This document shows, one piece after another, positions 1 through 5,642 of a stretch of 6,649 bases of DNA; position 1 is the first letter of the stretch; each line of letters begins with the position of its first letter. A program made the translations under genes and the position numbers. The stretch lies in NCBI GenBank assembly GCA_023621975.1, contig JAMOAC010000529.1, positions 1-6,649 on the forward strand, given 5' to 3'. The DNA comes from Bacillota bacterium. Lineage in GTDB: Bacteria; Bacillota_A; Clostridia; Acetivibrionales; DUMB01. The notes beneath the pieces were generated by a model. The model saw nothing but the letters and a program-made list of their open reading frames with translations. It was not told the origin of the DNA and did not search any database.

Positions 1-92
1 AAATTGATGAAAAGCGCATTGAAGCCATTTACGAAACAGGCAATGCATGTGAAATCAGCGCATATATGCGTGAACTGATGTTTAACCGGTAA
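1..92 (+). CDS. C-terminal end of an unidentified protein (partial, 5' end outside window)
   Basis: Reading in the frame that begins at base 3 gives 29 codons without interruption up to a TAA at 90-92, and the peptide ends in AYMRELMFNR. The other two plus-strand frames stop early or read less plausibly. The next gene in the same direction begins 68 bp later, so this is most likely the 3' end of an upstream gene that could belong to the same operon. The tail is hydrophilic and helical in character, with no membrane segment. I do not recognise the family from so short a fragment. A sugar-metabolism enzyme would fit the context, but that is only a guess from position. Confidence 0.6.
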   Translation, partial: IDEKRIEAIYETGNACEISAYMRELMFNR

Positions 93-101
93 ATGGTCAA
101 G

Positions 102-120
102 ATCCCCTGAGAAAGGGGAT
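102..120 (+). other. Short hairpin between the upstream gene and the binding-protein gene
   Basis: ATCCCCT (102-108) and AGGGGAT (114-120) form a perfect 7-bp stem around the 5-nt loop GAGAA. The downstream sequence is A-rich rather than a T run, so this is a poor intrinsic terminator on the plus strand. It could be an RNA-processing or 3'-stabilising hairpin for the upstream message, or a weak attenuator. It lies 40 nt before the start codon of the binding protein and does not cover its ribosome binding site. Confidence 0.5.
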
Positions 121-160
121 AAAAATATGAAAATAAAAAAATAAAGGGGGAAGTAGAACC

Positions 161-1234
161 ATGAAAAACATGAAAAAGCTGATTGCTCTGATGCTGGTTC
201 TTTCCATGATTTTTGTCCTCGCGGCTTGTGGCCAGTCATCAGAAAAGGGTGGCACCACCAATGAAGAGACAAAAACAACAGGAGAAGACAGTAAAAGTTC
301 ATCAAACAACAAAGACTGGGAAATCGTTGTAGTTCCAAAGGATGCAACAAATCCCTGGTTTGTTCGCATGGAGCAAGGTGTTAAAGAGTACAGGGAGGAA
401 ACCGGTCTGAATGTTTACCAAAAAGGTCCTTCAGAAACCGATGCCACCATGCAGTCACAGGTAATACAGGACCTTATTGCAGCAAAAGTTGATGCTATTT
501 GTGTTGTGCCTGTTGACCCACCTGCACTTGAACCCGTATTGAAAGAGGCAATGGATGCAGGTATCGTAGTTATTGCTCATGAAGGTGCTACTTTGGAGAA
601 CTGCCATTATGATATTGAAGCATTCAATAATGCCGAGTATGGTGCTTTCCTGATGGATAACCTTGCTGAGGCCATGGGTTATGAAGGCGTGTATACTACA
701 ATGGTAGGACACGTAACCAATGCTTCTCATAATGAATGGGCAGACGGTGCTGTAGCTCACCAGAAGGAGAAATATCCCAATATGCAGCTGCTTGAAGAAG
801 AGCCCAGAGTTGAGTCTGAAGACAATGGTGACGTTGCATATCAGAAAGCAAAGGAACTTTTCAAGAAATATCCTAACCTGAAAGGTGTCCTGGGTACTTC
901 ATCCTATGATGCTCCCGGTGTTGCCCGTGCAATTCAGGAGCTTGGACTGGTCGGCAAAGCTTTCACGGCAGGAACGGGTATGCCGAAGGCTAATGCTGAG
1001 ATTTTAAAGAGTGGAGTTGTTAAGTCATTGACACTCTGGGATCCTGCACTGGCAGGTAAAGCAATGATTTCACTAGCTGTTAAGGTTCTCAATGGTGAGA
1101 AGATTGAGGATGGTGTCGACCTGGGCATTGAAGGTTATAATGAAATGCACTTCAGAGAAGGCAGCGATAAAGTTCTTGAAGGAAAAGGCTGGATTGTCAT
1201 TAACGCTGATAATGTCGACAGCTTTGGTTTCTAA
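161..1234 (+). CDS. Sugar ABC transporter substrate-binding lipoprotein, LsrB/RhaS-like
   Basis: This is a 357-residue extracellular solute receptor of the periplasmic-binding-protein type I fold (Peripla_BP_4 group). Residues 1-23 are a lipoprotein signal: basic MKNMKK, a hydrophobic core, then the lipobox LAAC with Cys23 as the lipidation site. Residues 24-51 are a Ser/Thr/Glu/Lys-rich linker, and the two-lobed binding domain follows from about residue 53 (WEIVVVPK). The sequence aligns almost without gaps to LsrB (autoinducer-2 receptor) and RhaS over long stretches, including the AICVVPVDP, NEWADGA and LTLWDPALAGKA segments. Of the six LsrB ligand contacts, Lys60 and Pro252 are kept, but the other four positions are Glu141, Ser189, His190 and Val254. 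I therefore favour a sugar over autoinducer-2. The start at 161 sits 10 nt after an AAGGGGG ribosome site. The in-frame ATG at 170 is too far from it to be preferred. As first gene of the transporter set, followed by a strong hairpin, it is probably made in excess of the membrane parts. Confidence 0.93.
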   Translation: MKNMKKLIALMLVLSMIFVLAACGQSSEKGGTTNEETKTTGEDSKSSSNNKDWEIVVVPKDATNPWFVRMEQGVKEYREETGLNVYQKGPSETDATMQSQVIQDLIAAKVDAICVVPVDPPALEPVLKEAMDAGIVVIAHEGATLENCHYDIEAFNNAEYGAFLMDNLAEAMGYEGVYTTMVGHVTNASHNEWADGAVAHQKEKYPNMQLLEEEPRVESEDNGDVAYQKAKELFKKYPNLKGVLGTSSYDAPGVARAIQELGLVGKAFTAGTGMPKANAEILKSGVVKSLTLWDPALAGKAMISLAVKVLNGEKIEDGVDLGIEGYNEMHFREGSDKVLEGKGWIVINADNVDSFGF

Positions 1235-1244
1235 TATTGCTTAA

Positions 1245-1284
1245 AAACTGCTGTTCCTATTATTAATAATAGGAACAGCAGTTT
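1245..1284 (+). other. Perfect 40-nt palindrome / intercistronic hairpin after the binding-protein gene
   Basis: The arm AAACTGCTGTTCCTATTA at 1245-1262 is exactly complementary to 1267-1284, leaving a 4-nt TTAA loop that is itself self-complementary. The stem is thus 18 bp with no mismatch. It begins 10 nt after the TAA of the binding-protein gene. The bases after it (CAAGTTTT) are not a continuous T run, so as a Rho-independent terminator it would be leaky. Such hairpins between a solute-receptor gene and the rest of its ABC operon commonly protect the upstream message or partly stop transcription, giving more receptor than permease. That role here is inferred. Confidence 0.8.
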
Positions 1285-1285
1285 C

Positions 1286-1320
1286 AAGTTTTAAACTGAA
1301 CAAAGTTTTAAACTGAACAA
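1286..1320 (+). repeat. Tandem duplication of a 17-bp unit
   Basis: AGTTTTAAACTGAACAA occurs at 1287-1303 and again, identically, at 1304-1320. The period-17 match extends one base to the left. Each copy contains the short inverted repeat AGTTT-T-AAACT. It lies two bases after the 40-nt palindrome and about 95 bp before the ATPase start codon. It may be simple slippage, or a pair of protein-binding sites on one helical face, as 17 bp is somewhat over one and a half turns. No known operator consensus is matched. Confidence 0.75.
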
Positions 1321-1343
1321 TATGAAAACTGATTAATAATAAA

Positions 1344-1370
1344 AAAGCCAAATTTTTTTATAACGGCTTT
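1344..1370 (+). other. Weak hairpin upstream of the ATPase gene
   Basis: AAAGCC (1344-1349) can pair with GGCTTT (1365-1370) around a 15-nt AT-rich loop that contains seven consecutive T (1353-1359). The T run is inside the loop rather than after the stem, so this is not a standard terminator. It ends 44 nt before the ATPase start. With the 40-nt palindrome and the 17-bp repeats it makes the whole 180-bp gap (1235-1414) structured. I see no convincing promoter in that gap. Confidence 0.35.
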
Positions 1371-1414
1371 AACCAATGCAGCACTACACTTTTTGAAAGG
1401 AGCGTTATTGCTCT

Positions 1415-2911
1415 ATGACGCAGAGTGTAATAAAAGTTGTAGACATAAAGAAGTCTTTTGGAGCCGTAAAGGCATTAAAAGGAGTATCTCTGGAAATCGC
1501 GCCAGGTGAGATTCATTGTCTTGCGGGAGAAAACGGTTGTGGCAAATCTACACTGATAAAAATTATTTCCGGTGTTTATGAACCTGATTCCGGACATATT
1601 GAATTTGGTGACAAAGTTTATACAAAACTTTCCCCTATTGAAGCCATAATGAATGGTGTACAGGTAATTTACCAGGATTTTTCAATTTTCCCTAATCTTA
1701 CGGTCATGGAAAATCTTGCGCTTAACAGTGAATTAAGAGACAGGCGAAAAATTGTAAACTGGAAGCGTTTCCGCAGGATTGCGGAAGAAGCGGTTTCAAA
1801 GATTGACTTTAAAGTAGATCTTAATGCAAAAGTAGGTGATCTTTCAGTTGCTGACAAACAGCTTGTAGCAATCTGCAGAGCTCTGATGTTCGATGCAAAG
1901 CTGATAATTATGGATGAACCTACTACTGCTTTAACAAAAAAAGAAGTTAATGCACTGTTTAAAATTATTATGTCATTAAAGGAACAGGGAATTGCTATAT
2001 TGTTTGTCAGCCATAAGCTGAATGAGGTGTTTGAAATTTCCGAACGCTTCACTATTTTAAGAAACGGTGAAAAAATAATAACCGGAAATACATCTGACCT
2101 GGACCACAAAAAATTTACATATTATATGACCGGCAGGGAATTTGAAGATACAAGATTTGAGCCTGAAAACATCGGGGAAGAACCCCTGCTGGAAGTGGAA
2201 AACCTTGGACTTACGGGATGTTTCAATAATGTCAGTTTTTCGTTGAGAAGAGGTGAAATTTTAGGCATTACAGGGCTATTGGGATCAGGCAGAACTGAAC
2301 TTGCACTTTCGCTATTTGGAATCAATCCGGCTGACCAGGGGAAAATCCGTATTAAAGGAAAAGAAGTTGTTATAGATTCCGTTGCGGCTGCCATGAAACA
2401 TAATATAGGCTATGTTCCGGAAGACAGGCTCAGTGAAGGTTTGTTCCTTTCTCAGGCTATCGGTGATAATATAGTTATTTCAGAGATTGAATACATATCA
2501 AATCAAATGGGTGTAATAGATAAGGAAAAAAGAAAAACCGAAATAAATAAATGGGTAAAAGAATTAGGAATTGCAACAAATAATCCTGAAAATCCATGCA
2601 GCACTCTTTCAGGAGGAAACCAGCAAAAAGTAGTCCTGGCAAAATGGCTTTCCCGTAATCTGGATATCCTGATTCTCAATGGTCCTACCGTCGGTGTAGA
2701 TATCGGAGCAAAGCATGACTTATATGCAATTCTGCAAAATCTCGCTAATAATGGCATGGGAATTATCATTATTTCAGACGATCTGCCTGAAATTTTGCAT
2801 AACTGCAACCGGGTCATAATCATGAAAAAGGGGACTGTGGCTGCAGAACTGGATGTGAAAGAAATTAACGAAAGCCAGCTTACGGAGTACATGATGGAGG
2901 GAAATAAATGA
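1415..2911 (+). CDS. Sugar ABC transporter ATP-binding protein, duplicated RbsA/MglA/RhaT type
   Basis: This cytoplasmic ATPase of 498 residues is the usual length for double-domain sugar importers (COG1129 type). It powers import through the two permeases encoded next. Domain 1 (about 5-240) has an intact Walker A (G38-E-N-G-C-G-K44-S-T), Q-loop Gln87, Walker B with D167-E168 and switch His200. Its signature is degenerate, reading LSVAD at 143-147. Domain 2 (about 257-495) has the opposite pattern. Its signature LSGGN (398-402) is good, but the Walker A is GLLGSGRTE (287-295), with Arg293 replacing Lys. The Walker B Asp-Glu pair is Asn422-Gly423, and the switch-histidine position reads Asp. 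One composite ATP site is thus complete and the other degenerate. The ATG at 1415 follows GAAAGGAG (1395-1402) at 12 nt, slightly long, and no alternative in-frame start lies between. The stop overlaps the next gene's ATG by 4 nt (ATGA), which suggests translational coupling. Confidence 0.96.
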   Translation: MTQSVIKVVDIKKSFGAVKALKGVSLEIAPGEIHCLAGENGCGKSTLIKIISGVYEPDSGHIEFGDKVYTKLSPIEAIMNGVQVIYQDFSIFPNLTVMENLALNSELRDRRKIVNWKRFRRIAEEAVSKIDFKVDLNAKVGDLSVADKQLVAICRALMFDAKLIIMDEPTTALTKKEVNALFKIIMSLKEQGIAILFVSHKLNEVFEISERFTILRNGEKIITGNTSDLDHKKFTYYMTGREFEDTRFEPENIGEEPLLEVENLGLTGCFNNVSFSLRRGEILGITGLLGSGRTELALSLFGINPADQGKIRIKGKEVVIDSVAAAMKHNIGYVPEDRLSEGLFLSQAIGDNIVISEIEYISNQMGVIDKEKRKTEINKWVKELGIATNNPENPCSTLSGGNQQKVVLAKWLSRNLDILILNGPTVGVDIGAKHDLYAILQNLANNGMGIIIISDDLPEILHNCNRVIIMKKGTVAAELDVKEINESQLTEYMMEGNK

Positions 2912-3924
2912 TGGGGAAAAACATGAAAAATCTCCTTTCAAAACATGAATTTTATATATTTCTTGTAATTTTAGTGATATGTATTATGATTGAAATCCGT
3001 TCCGGCCAGTTCTTTACTCCGAATAATCTGGTTGACCTGGGATCTGCCCTTATTGTACCTGGATTGTTCGCAATCGGAGCTTTTATGGTTATTGTCAGCG
3101 GCGGAATAGATGTATCTTTTCCGGCCCTTGCCTCACTTAGTGTTTATGCCACGACAAAAATTTTGACGGAAATTAATTACAAAGGCGGAATCCTTCTTCC
3201 TATTATCATGGTTGTGGCATTCGGTGCACTCCTTGGCGCCTTAAACGGATTTTTTATTGCAAAGCTGAAAATGCCCACCATGATTATCACATTAGGAACT
3301 TCCAGTGTATTTAAGGGGATCATGCAGGGTGTTTTAAATTCCACGGAGATATCCAACATTCCTTTAGGTATGAAAAATTTCGGTACTGCGGCATTGTTTG
3401 TTGCAACAAACAAGGAACTGGGACTGAACTCCAGGATGCCGATTGCATTTCTGATTTTAATAGCTGTAATTGCACTGGCTTATTTTGTACTTCGTTATAC
3501 TATGTTCGGCAGGGCTCTTTATGCCATAGGAGGTAATGAAACAAGTGCCTACAGGGCAGGATTTAATGTAGAGAGAACAAAATTTATCCTGTATGTGGCA
3601 GTAGGTGCAATCTCGAGTCTTGCCGGCCTGATCAGGGTTTGCATGATGGGTCAGTGCCATCCTACAAATTTGCTGGGTATGGAAATGATGATTATTGCGG
3701 GAGTTGTTCTTGGCGGTGTTGCAATTACAGGCGGAGCAGGATCCCTGACCGGCTGCATGTTAGGAACAATACTCATTGTTATGGTCCAGAACTCATTGAT
3801 TCTGCTTGGTATTCCAACTTACTGGCAAGAGTTTTTCCTTGGGACCTTGATCATTGTCGGAACAGGTATTTCTGCCATGCAGGTATTAAGAAACTCCAAA
3901 CGCCTGGTTAGCATGAAATCGTAG
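2908..3924 (+). CDS. Sugar ABC transporter permease 1, RbsC/RhaP-type (BPD_transp_2 family)
   Basis: This integral membrane protein of 338 residues is one half of the translocation channel. Hydrophobic segments lie at about 15-30, 46-66, 97-117, 178-197, 225-246, 258-275, 280-300 and 308-325, in line with the 8-10 helices of the family. Family landmarks are SGGIDVS at 64-70, the cytoplasmic coupling-loop region around FGRALYAIGGNETSAYRAG (200-218), and GGVAITGGAGS (269-279) near the C-terminus. The basic KRLVSMKS tail should be cytoplasmic. ATG 2908 overlaps the ATPase stop. GGAGG at 2896-2900 gives 7 nt spacing, or 10 nt to the next codon ATG at 2911, so the true start could be either. The protein is clearly different from the second permease, so the channel is probably a heterodimer, as in LsrC/LsrD or RhaP/RhaQ systems, rather than an RbsC-type homodimer. 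Confidence 0.95.
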   Translation: MMGKNMKNLLSKHEFYIFLVILVICIMIEIRSGQFFTPNNLVDLGSALIVPGLFAIGAFMVIVSGGIDVSFPALASLSVYATTKILTEINYKGGILLPIIMVVAFGALLGALNGFFIAKLKMPTMIITLGTSSVFKGIMQGVLNSTEISNIPLGMKNFGTAALFVATNKELGLNSRMPIAFLILIAVIALAYFVLRYTMFGRALYAIGGNETSAYRAGFNVERTKFILYVAVGAISSLAGLIRVCMMGQCHPTNLLGMEMMIIAGVVLGGVAITGGAGSLTGCMLGTILIVMVQNSLILLGIPTYWQEFFLGTLIIVGTGISAMQVLRNSKRLVSMKS

Positions 3925-3935
3925 GAGGAATCATC

Positions 3936-4952
3936 ATGAATGAAAGCAGAACGGGTATTGGCAGAAAAATATATAATTTTTACAGTAAGGAAGTATATAT
4001 CAGCAGACTGATTGTAGTGATGATTTTGGTGCTCATCAGTATGCTGATTCTCAAACCAACTAAATTTTTCACTTTTGTCAATTTCCAGACCATGTTTGCC
4101 CAGTTCCCGGAATTTGGGCTGATGTCTCTGGGCGTAATGCTGTGTATGATAACAGGCGGTATAGACCTCTCAGTAGTCGGTGTTGCAAATCTTGCTTCCA
4201 TTACTTCAGGGATTGTACTTAAAGCATTGGTAACTTCTGAAGGTTTACTTCCATGGTATGGTATACTGGTAAGCATGCTTTGCGGTATTGTAATTGGATT
4301 GGTAGCCGGCGTTCTGAACGGTGTACTTGTTGCCAAAATTAACATACCGCCTATCCTGGCAACGCTTGGAACATATGAATTGTTTTTAGGAATTGGGATT
4401 ATTCTTACAAAAGGTAAGGCAATAAGCAAACTTCCCAGGGAATATTCGAATCTGATTACCAGCAAGCTGTTTGGTATTATACCTGTACAGCTGATTATCT
4501 TCGCGATTATGGCAGGATTAATATCATATCTCCTGTCCCGGACTACATATGGTGCCAGAATATATATGCTGGGAACCAATTCAAAGGCAGCAGTATTCAG
4601 CGGACTCAATACATCGAACCTTCTGATAAAGACGTATGCATTGTCAGGAATTTGTGCTGCCCTGGGCGGACTTGTAATGCTGGCCAATTATAACTCTGCA
4701 AGAGCGGATTATGGAACGGTTTATACACTCCAGTGCATTTTAATCGTAGTGCTTGGCGGAGTTGATCCTAACGGAGGTAAAGGCCGTACCAGCGGAGTTG
4801 TATTTGCAATTCTTGTGTTGCAGATGCTTTCTTCGGGCCTTAATATGTTCCCTCAGATAAGCAATTTCTATAAATCGCTGATATGGGGCAGCGTACTGCT
4901 ACTTGCCATGGTTCTCAACTATTTCTCGACGCAGAAGAGCAGAAGCAACTGA
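3936..4952 (+). CDS. Sugar ABC transporter permease 2, RbsC/RhaQ-type (BPD_transp_2 family)
   Basis: This second integral membrane permease has 338 residues, the same length as its neighbour but only distantly similar to it. Hydrophobic segments lie at about 23-40, 58-73, 84-98, 108-133, 138-157, 180-199, 232-250, 262-275, 286-300 and 312-330. The family landmarks are TGGIDLSV (73-80), the loop TTYGARIYMLGTNSKAAVFSG (203-223; coupling-loop region) and LGGVDPNGGKG (273-283). The short basic end QKSRSN is expected in the cytoplasm. The gene starts 11 nt after the stop of permease 1. The AGGAGG at 3923-3928 overlaps that stop codon and leaves 7 nt to the ATG, so translation of the two is closely linked. 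With the double ATPase it would form a one-ATPase, two-permease complex fed by the lipoprotein receptor. Its substrate cannot be read from the sequence. Confidence 0.95.
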   Translation: MNESRTGIGRKIYNFYSKEVYISRLIVVMILVLISMLILKPTKFFTFVNFQTMFAQFPEFGLMSLGVMLCMITGGIDLSVVGVANLASITSGIVLKALVTSEGLLPWYGILVSMLCGIVIGLVAGVLNGVLVAKINIPPILATLGTYELFLGIGIILTKGKAISKLPREYSNLITSKLFGIIPVQLIIFAIMAGLISYLLSRTTYGARIYMLGTNSKAAVFSGLNTSNLLIKTYALSGICAALGGLVMLANYNSARADYGTVYTLQCILIVVLGGVDPNGGKGRTSGVVFAILVLQMLSSGLNMFPQISNFYKSLIWGSVLLLAMVLNYFSTQKSRSN

Positions 4953-4978
4953 AGATAAGAGCCGGTATTAATAATCAT

Positions 4979-4996
4979 AAGGAGGTATGAATTGTG
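4979..4996 (+). promoter_or_regulatory. Strong ribosome binding site deciding a GTG start
   Basis: AAGGAGGT at 4979-4986 is a near-perfect Shine-Dalgarno, with 8 nt from GGAGG to the GTG at 4994. The ATG at 4987 lies in another frame, is too close to the Shine-Dalgarno, and opens only a short reading frame. The GTG gives the N-terminus MLKGVP, which matches the MLK start of FucU proteins and supports the choice. Confidence 0.8.
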
Positions 4997-5440
4997 CTCA
5001 AAGGTGTACCGCGTATCCTTTCACCGGAATTGTTAAAGATACTCTGTGAAATGGGGCATAACGATGTAATTGTTATAGGGGACGCCAATTTTCCGGGAAC
5101 AGCACTTGCCCGGGCCGGAGGAGCAAAAATAGTGCGTGCTGACGGCATTGGTGCTGTTGAAATGCTGGATGCAATTCTTACCATGATTCCTGCGGATACA
5201 TATGTGGAAAAACCTGTAATACTTATGGAAAAGGAACCCCAGGATAAGGATCTGGAAATTCCGATCTGGAAAGAATTCGAAGAGGTGGTCAAAAAGCATG
5301 ACCCACGCGGAAAGAATGCCATTGGCTTTATAAACAGGTTCGATTTTTATGACGAGGCCAAAAAGGCATATGCTGTTGTTCAGACAGGTGAAGAGGCAGT
5401 ATATGCATGTGTAATGATAAGAAAAGGTGTAATAAAATAG
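4994..5440 (+). CDS. fucU: FucU/RbsD-family sugar mutarotase, FucU-like
   Basis: This small cytoplasmic enzyme of 148 residues belongs to the RbsD/FucU family, which speeds exchange between anomers or ring forms of free sugars: fucose for FucU, ribose for RbsD. It matches E. coli FucU along its whole length. LSPELLKILCEMGH at 9-22 contains the conserved His22, followed by Asp24. FPG (33-35) and IVRADG (46-51) come next, then INRFDFYDEAKKAYAVV at 113-129 with Tyr119, and TGEEAVYA leading to the end RKGV. It has about four extra residues between FPG and IVRADG compared with E. coli FucU, and a slightly different middle segment. It starts 41 nt after permease 2 and is the last gene of the operon, where it would process the sugar just imported. 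L-fucose or a related sugar is the best guess. The family member is certain, but the exact substrate is not. Confidence 0.9.
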   Translation: MLKGVPRILSPELLKILCEMGHNDVIVIGDANFPGTALARAGGAKIVRADGIGAVEMLDAILTMIPADTYVEKPVILMEKEPQDKDLEIPIWKEFEEVVKKHDPRGKNAIGFINRFDFYDEAKKAYAVVQTGEEAVYACVMIRKGVIK

Positions 5441-5507
5441 TTGTGATTAAAATTGGGTATCAGGAAAAGGTAAGGTATTGTCTGAAAGGGCTTTTGATGC
5501 CATTTTT

Positions 5508-5617
5508 GCTCAATTTTAATTGAAAAAATTAAAAAATTGGGGCGGTTTTTTACCACCCCAACATTTATTATGGAACCTTTATAAAGAAGCTTCGTTTTTT
5601 ATAATTTAAAATTGAGC
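5508..5617. repeat. 12-bp inverted repeat flanking the convergent terminator
   Basis: GCTCAATTTTAA (5508-5519) is the exact reverse complement of TTAAAATTGAGC (5606-5617). The two arms lie 86 bp apart and enclose the GC-rich hairpin at 5537-5561. In RNA from either strand this would give an AT-rich outer stem around the terminator. Confidence 0.6.
5523..5561 (-). terminator. Rho-independent terminator of the SIS-domain gene
   Basis: TTGGGG (5537-5542) pairs with CCCCAA (5556-5561). Inside it, after one C-A mismatch, GGT pairs with ACC around a T5 loop. Read on the minus strand the stem is followed directly by TTTTTTAATTTTTT (complement of 5523-5536), the classical T tract. It lies about 80 bp after the TAG of the SIS gene. 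On the plus strand the stem is followed by ACATTTATTATGG, so any effect on the transporter operon would be weaker. Confidence 0.85.
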
Positions 5618-5642
5618 CGTTTAAGCCTTGCAATTTAATGAA

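Larger units (their letters stand above)
5441..5642. other. Convergent intergenic region with no gene
   Basis: These 202 bp separate the plus-strand operon from the minus-strand SIS gene. They hold the minus-strand terminator and a surrounding 12-bp inverted repeat, described separately. For the plus strand the best candidates for transcription stop are weak: a 3-bp GGC/GCC hairpin (5489-5501) followed by ATTTTT, and a T run at 5595-5600 after the palindrome GAAGCTTC. I see no open reading frame or promoter here that I would support. Confidence 0.6.

Noticed and set aside
94..126. Possible sigma-70-type promoter before the binding-protein gene (TGGTCA ... TAAAAA)
   Set aside because: The spacing is about 20 bp and both boxes are poor matches. 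The hairpin occupies the spacer. Not supportable.
1760..1773. Palindromic TGGAAGCGTTTCCG inside the ATPase gene, resembling a CcpA cre site
   Set aside because: It departs from the usual cre consensus at three positions, lies about 345 bp inside a coding region, and encodes ordinary residues of the protein. Too weak to call.
1669..2109. Minus-strand reading frame of 146 codons opposite the ATPase gene
   Set aside because: It overlaps the conserved ATPase domain 1 coding sequence and shows no domain of its own.
3980..4687. Long minus-strand reading frame of 235 codons opposite permease 2
   Set aside because: It lies entirely inside a well-supported permease gene, has no recognisable family motif or good ribosome site, and looks like a codon-bias shadow.
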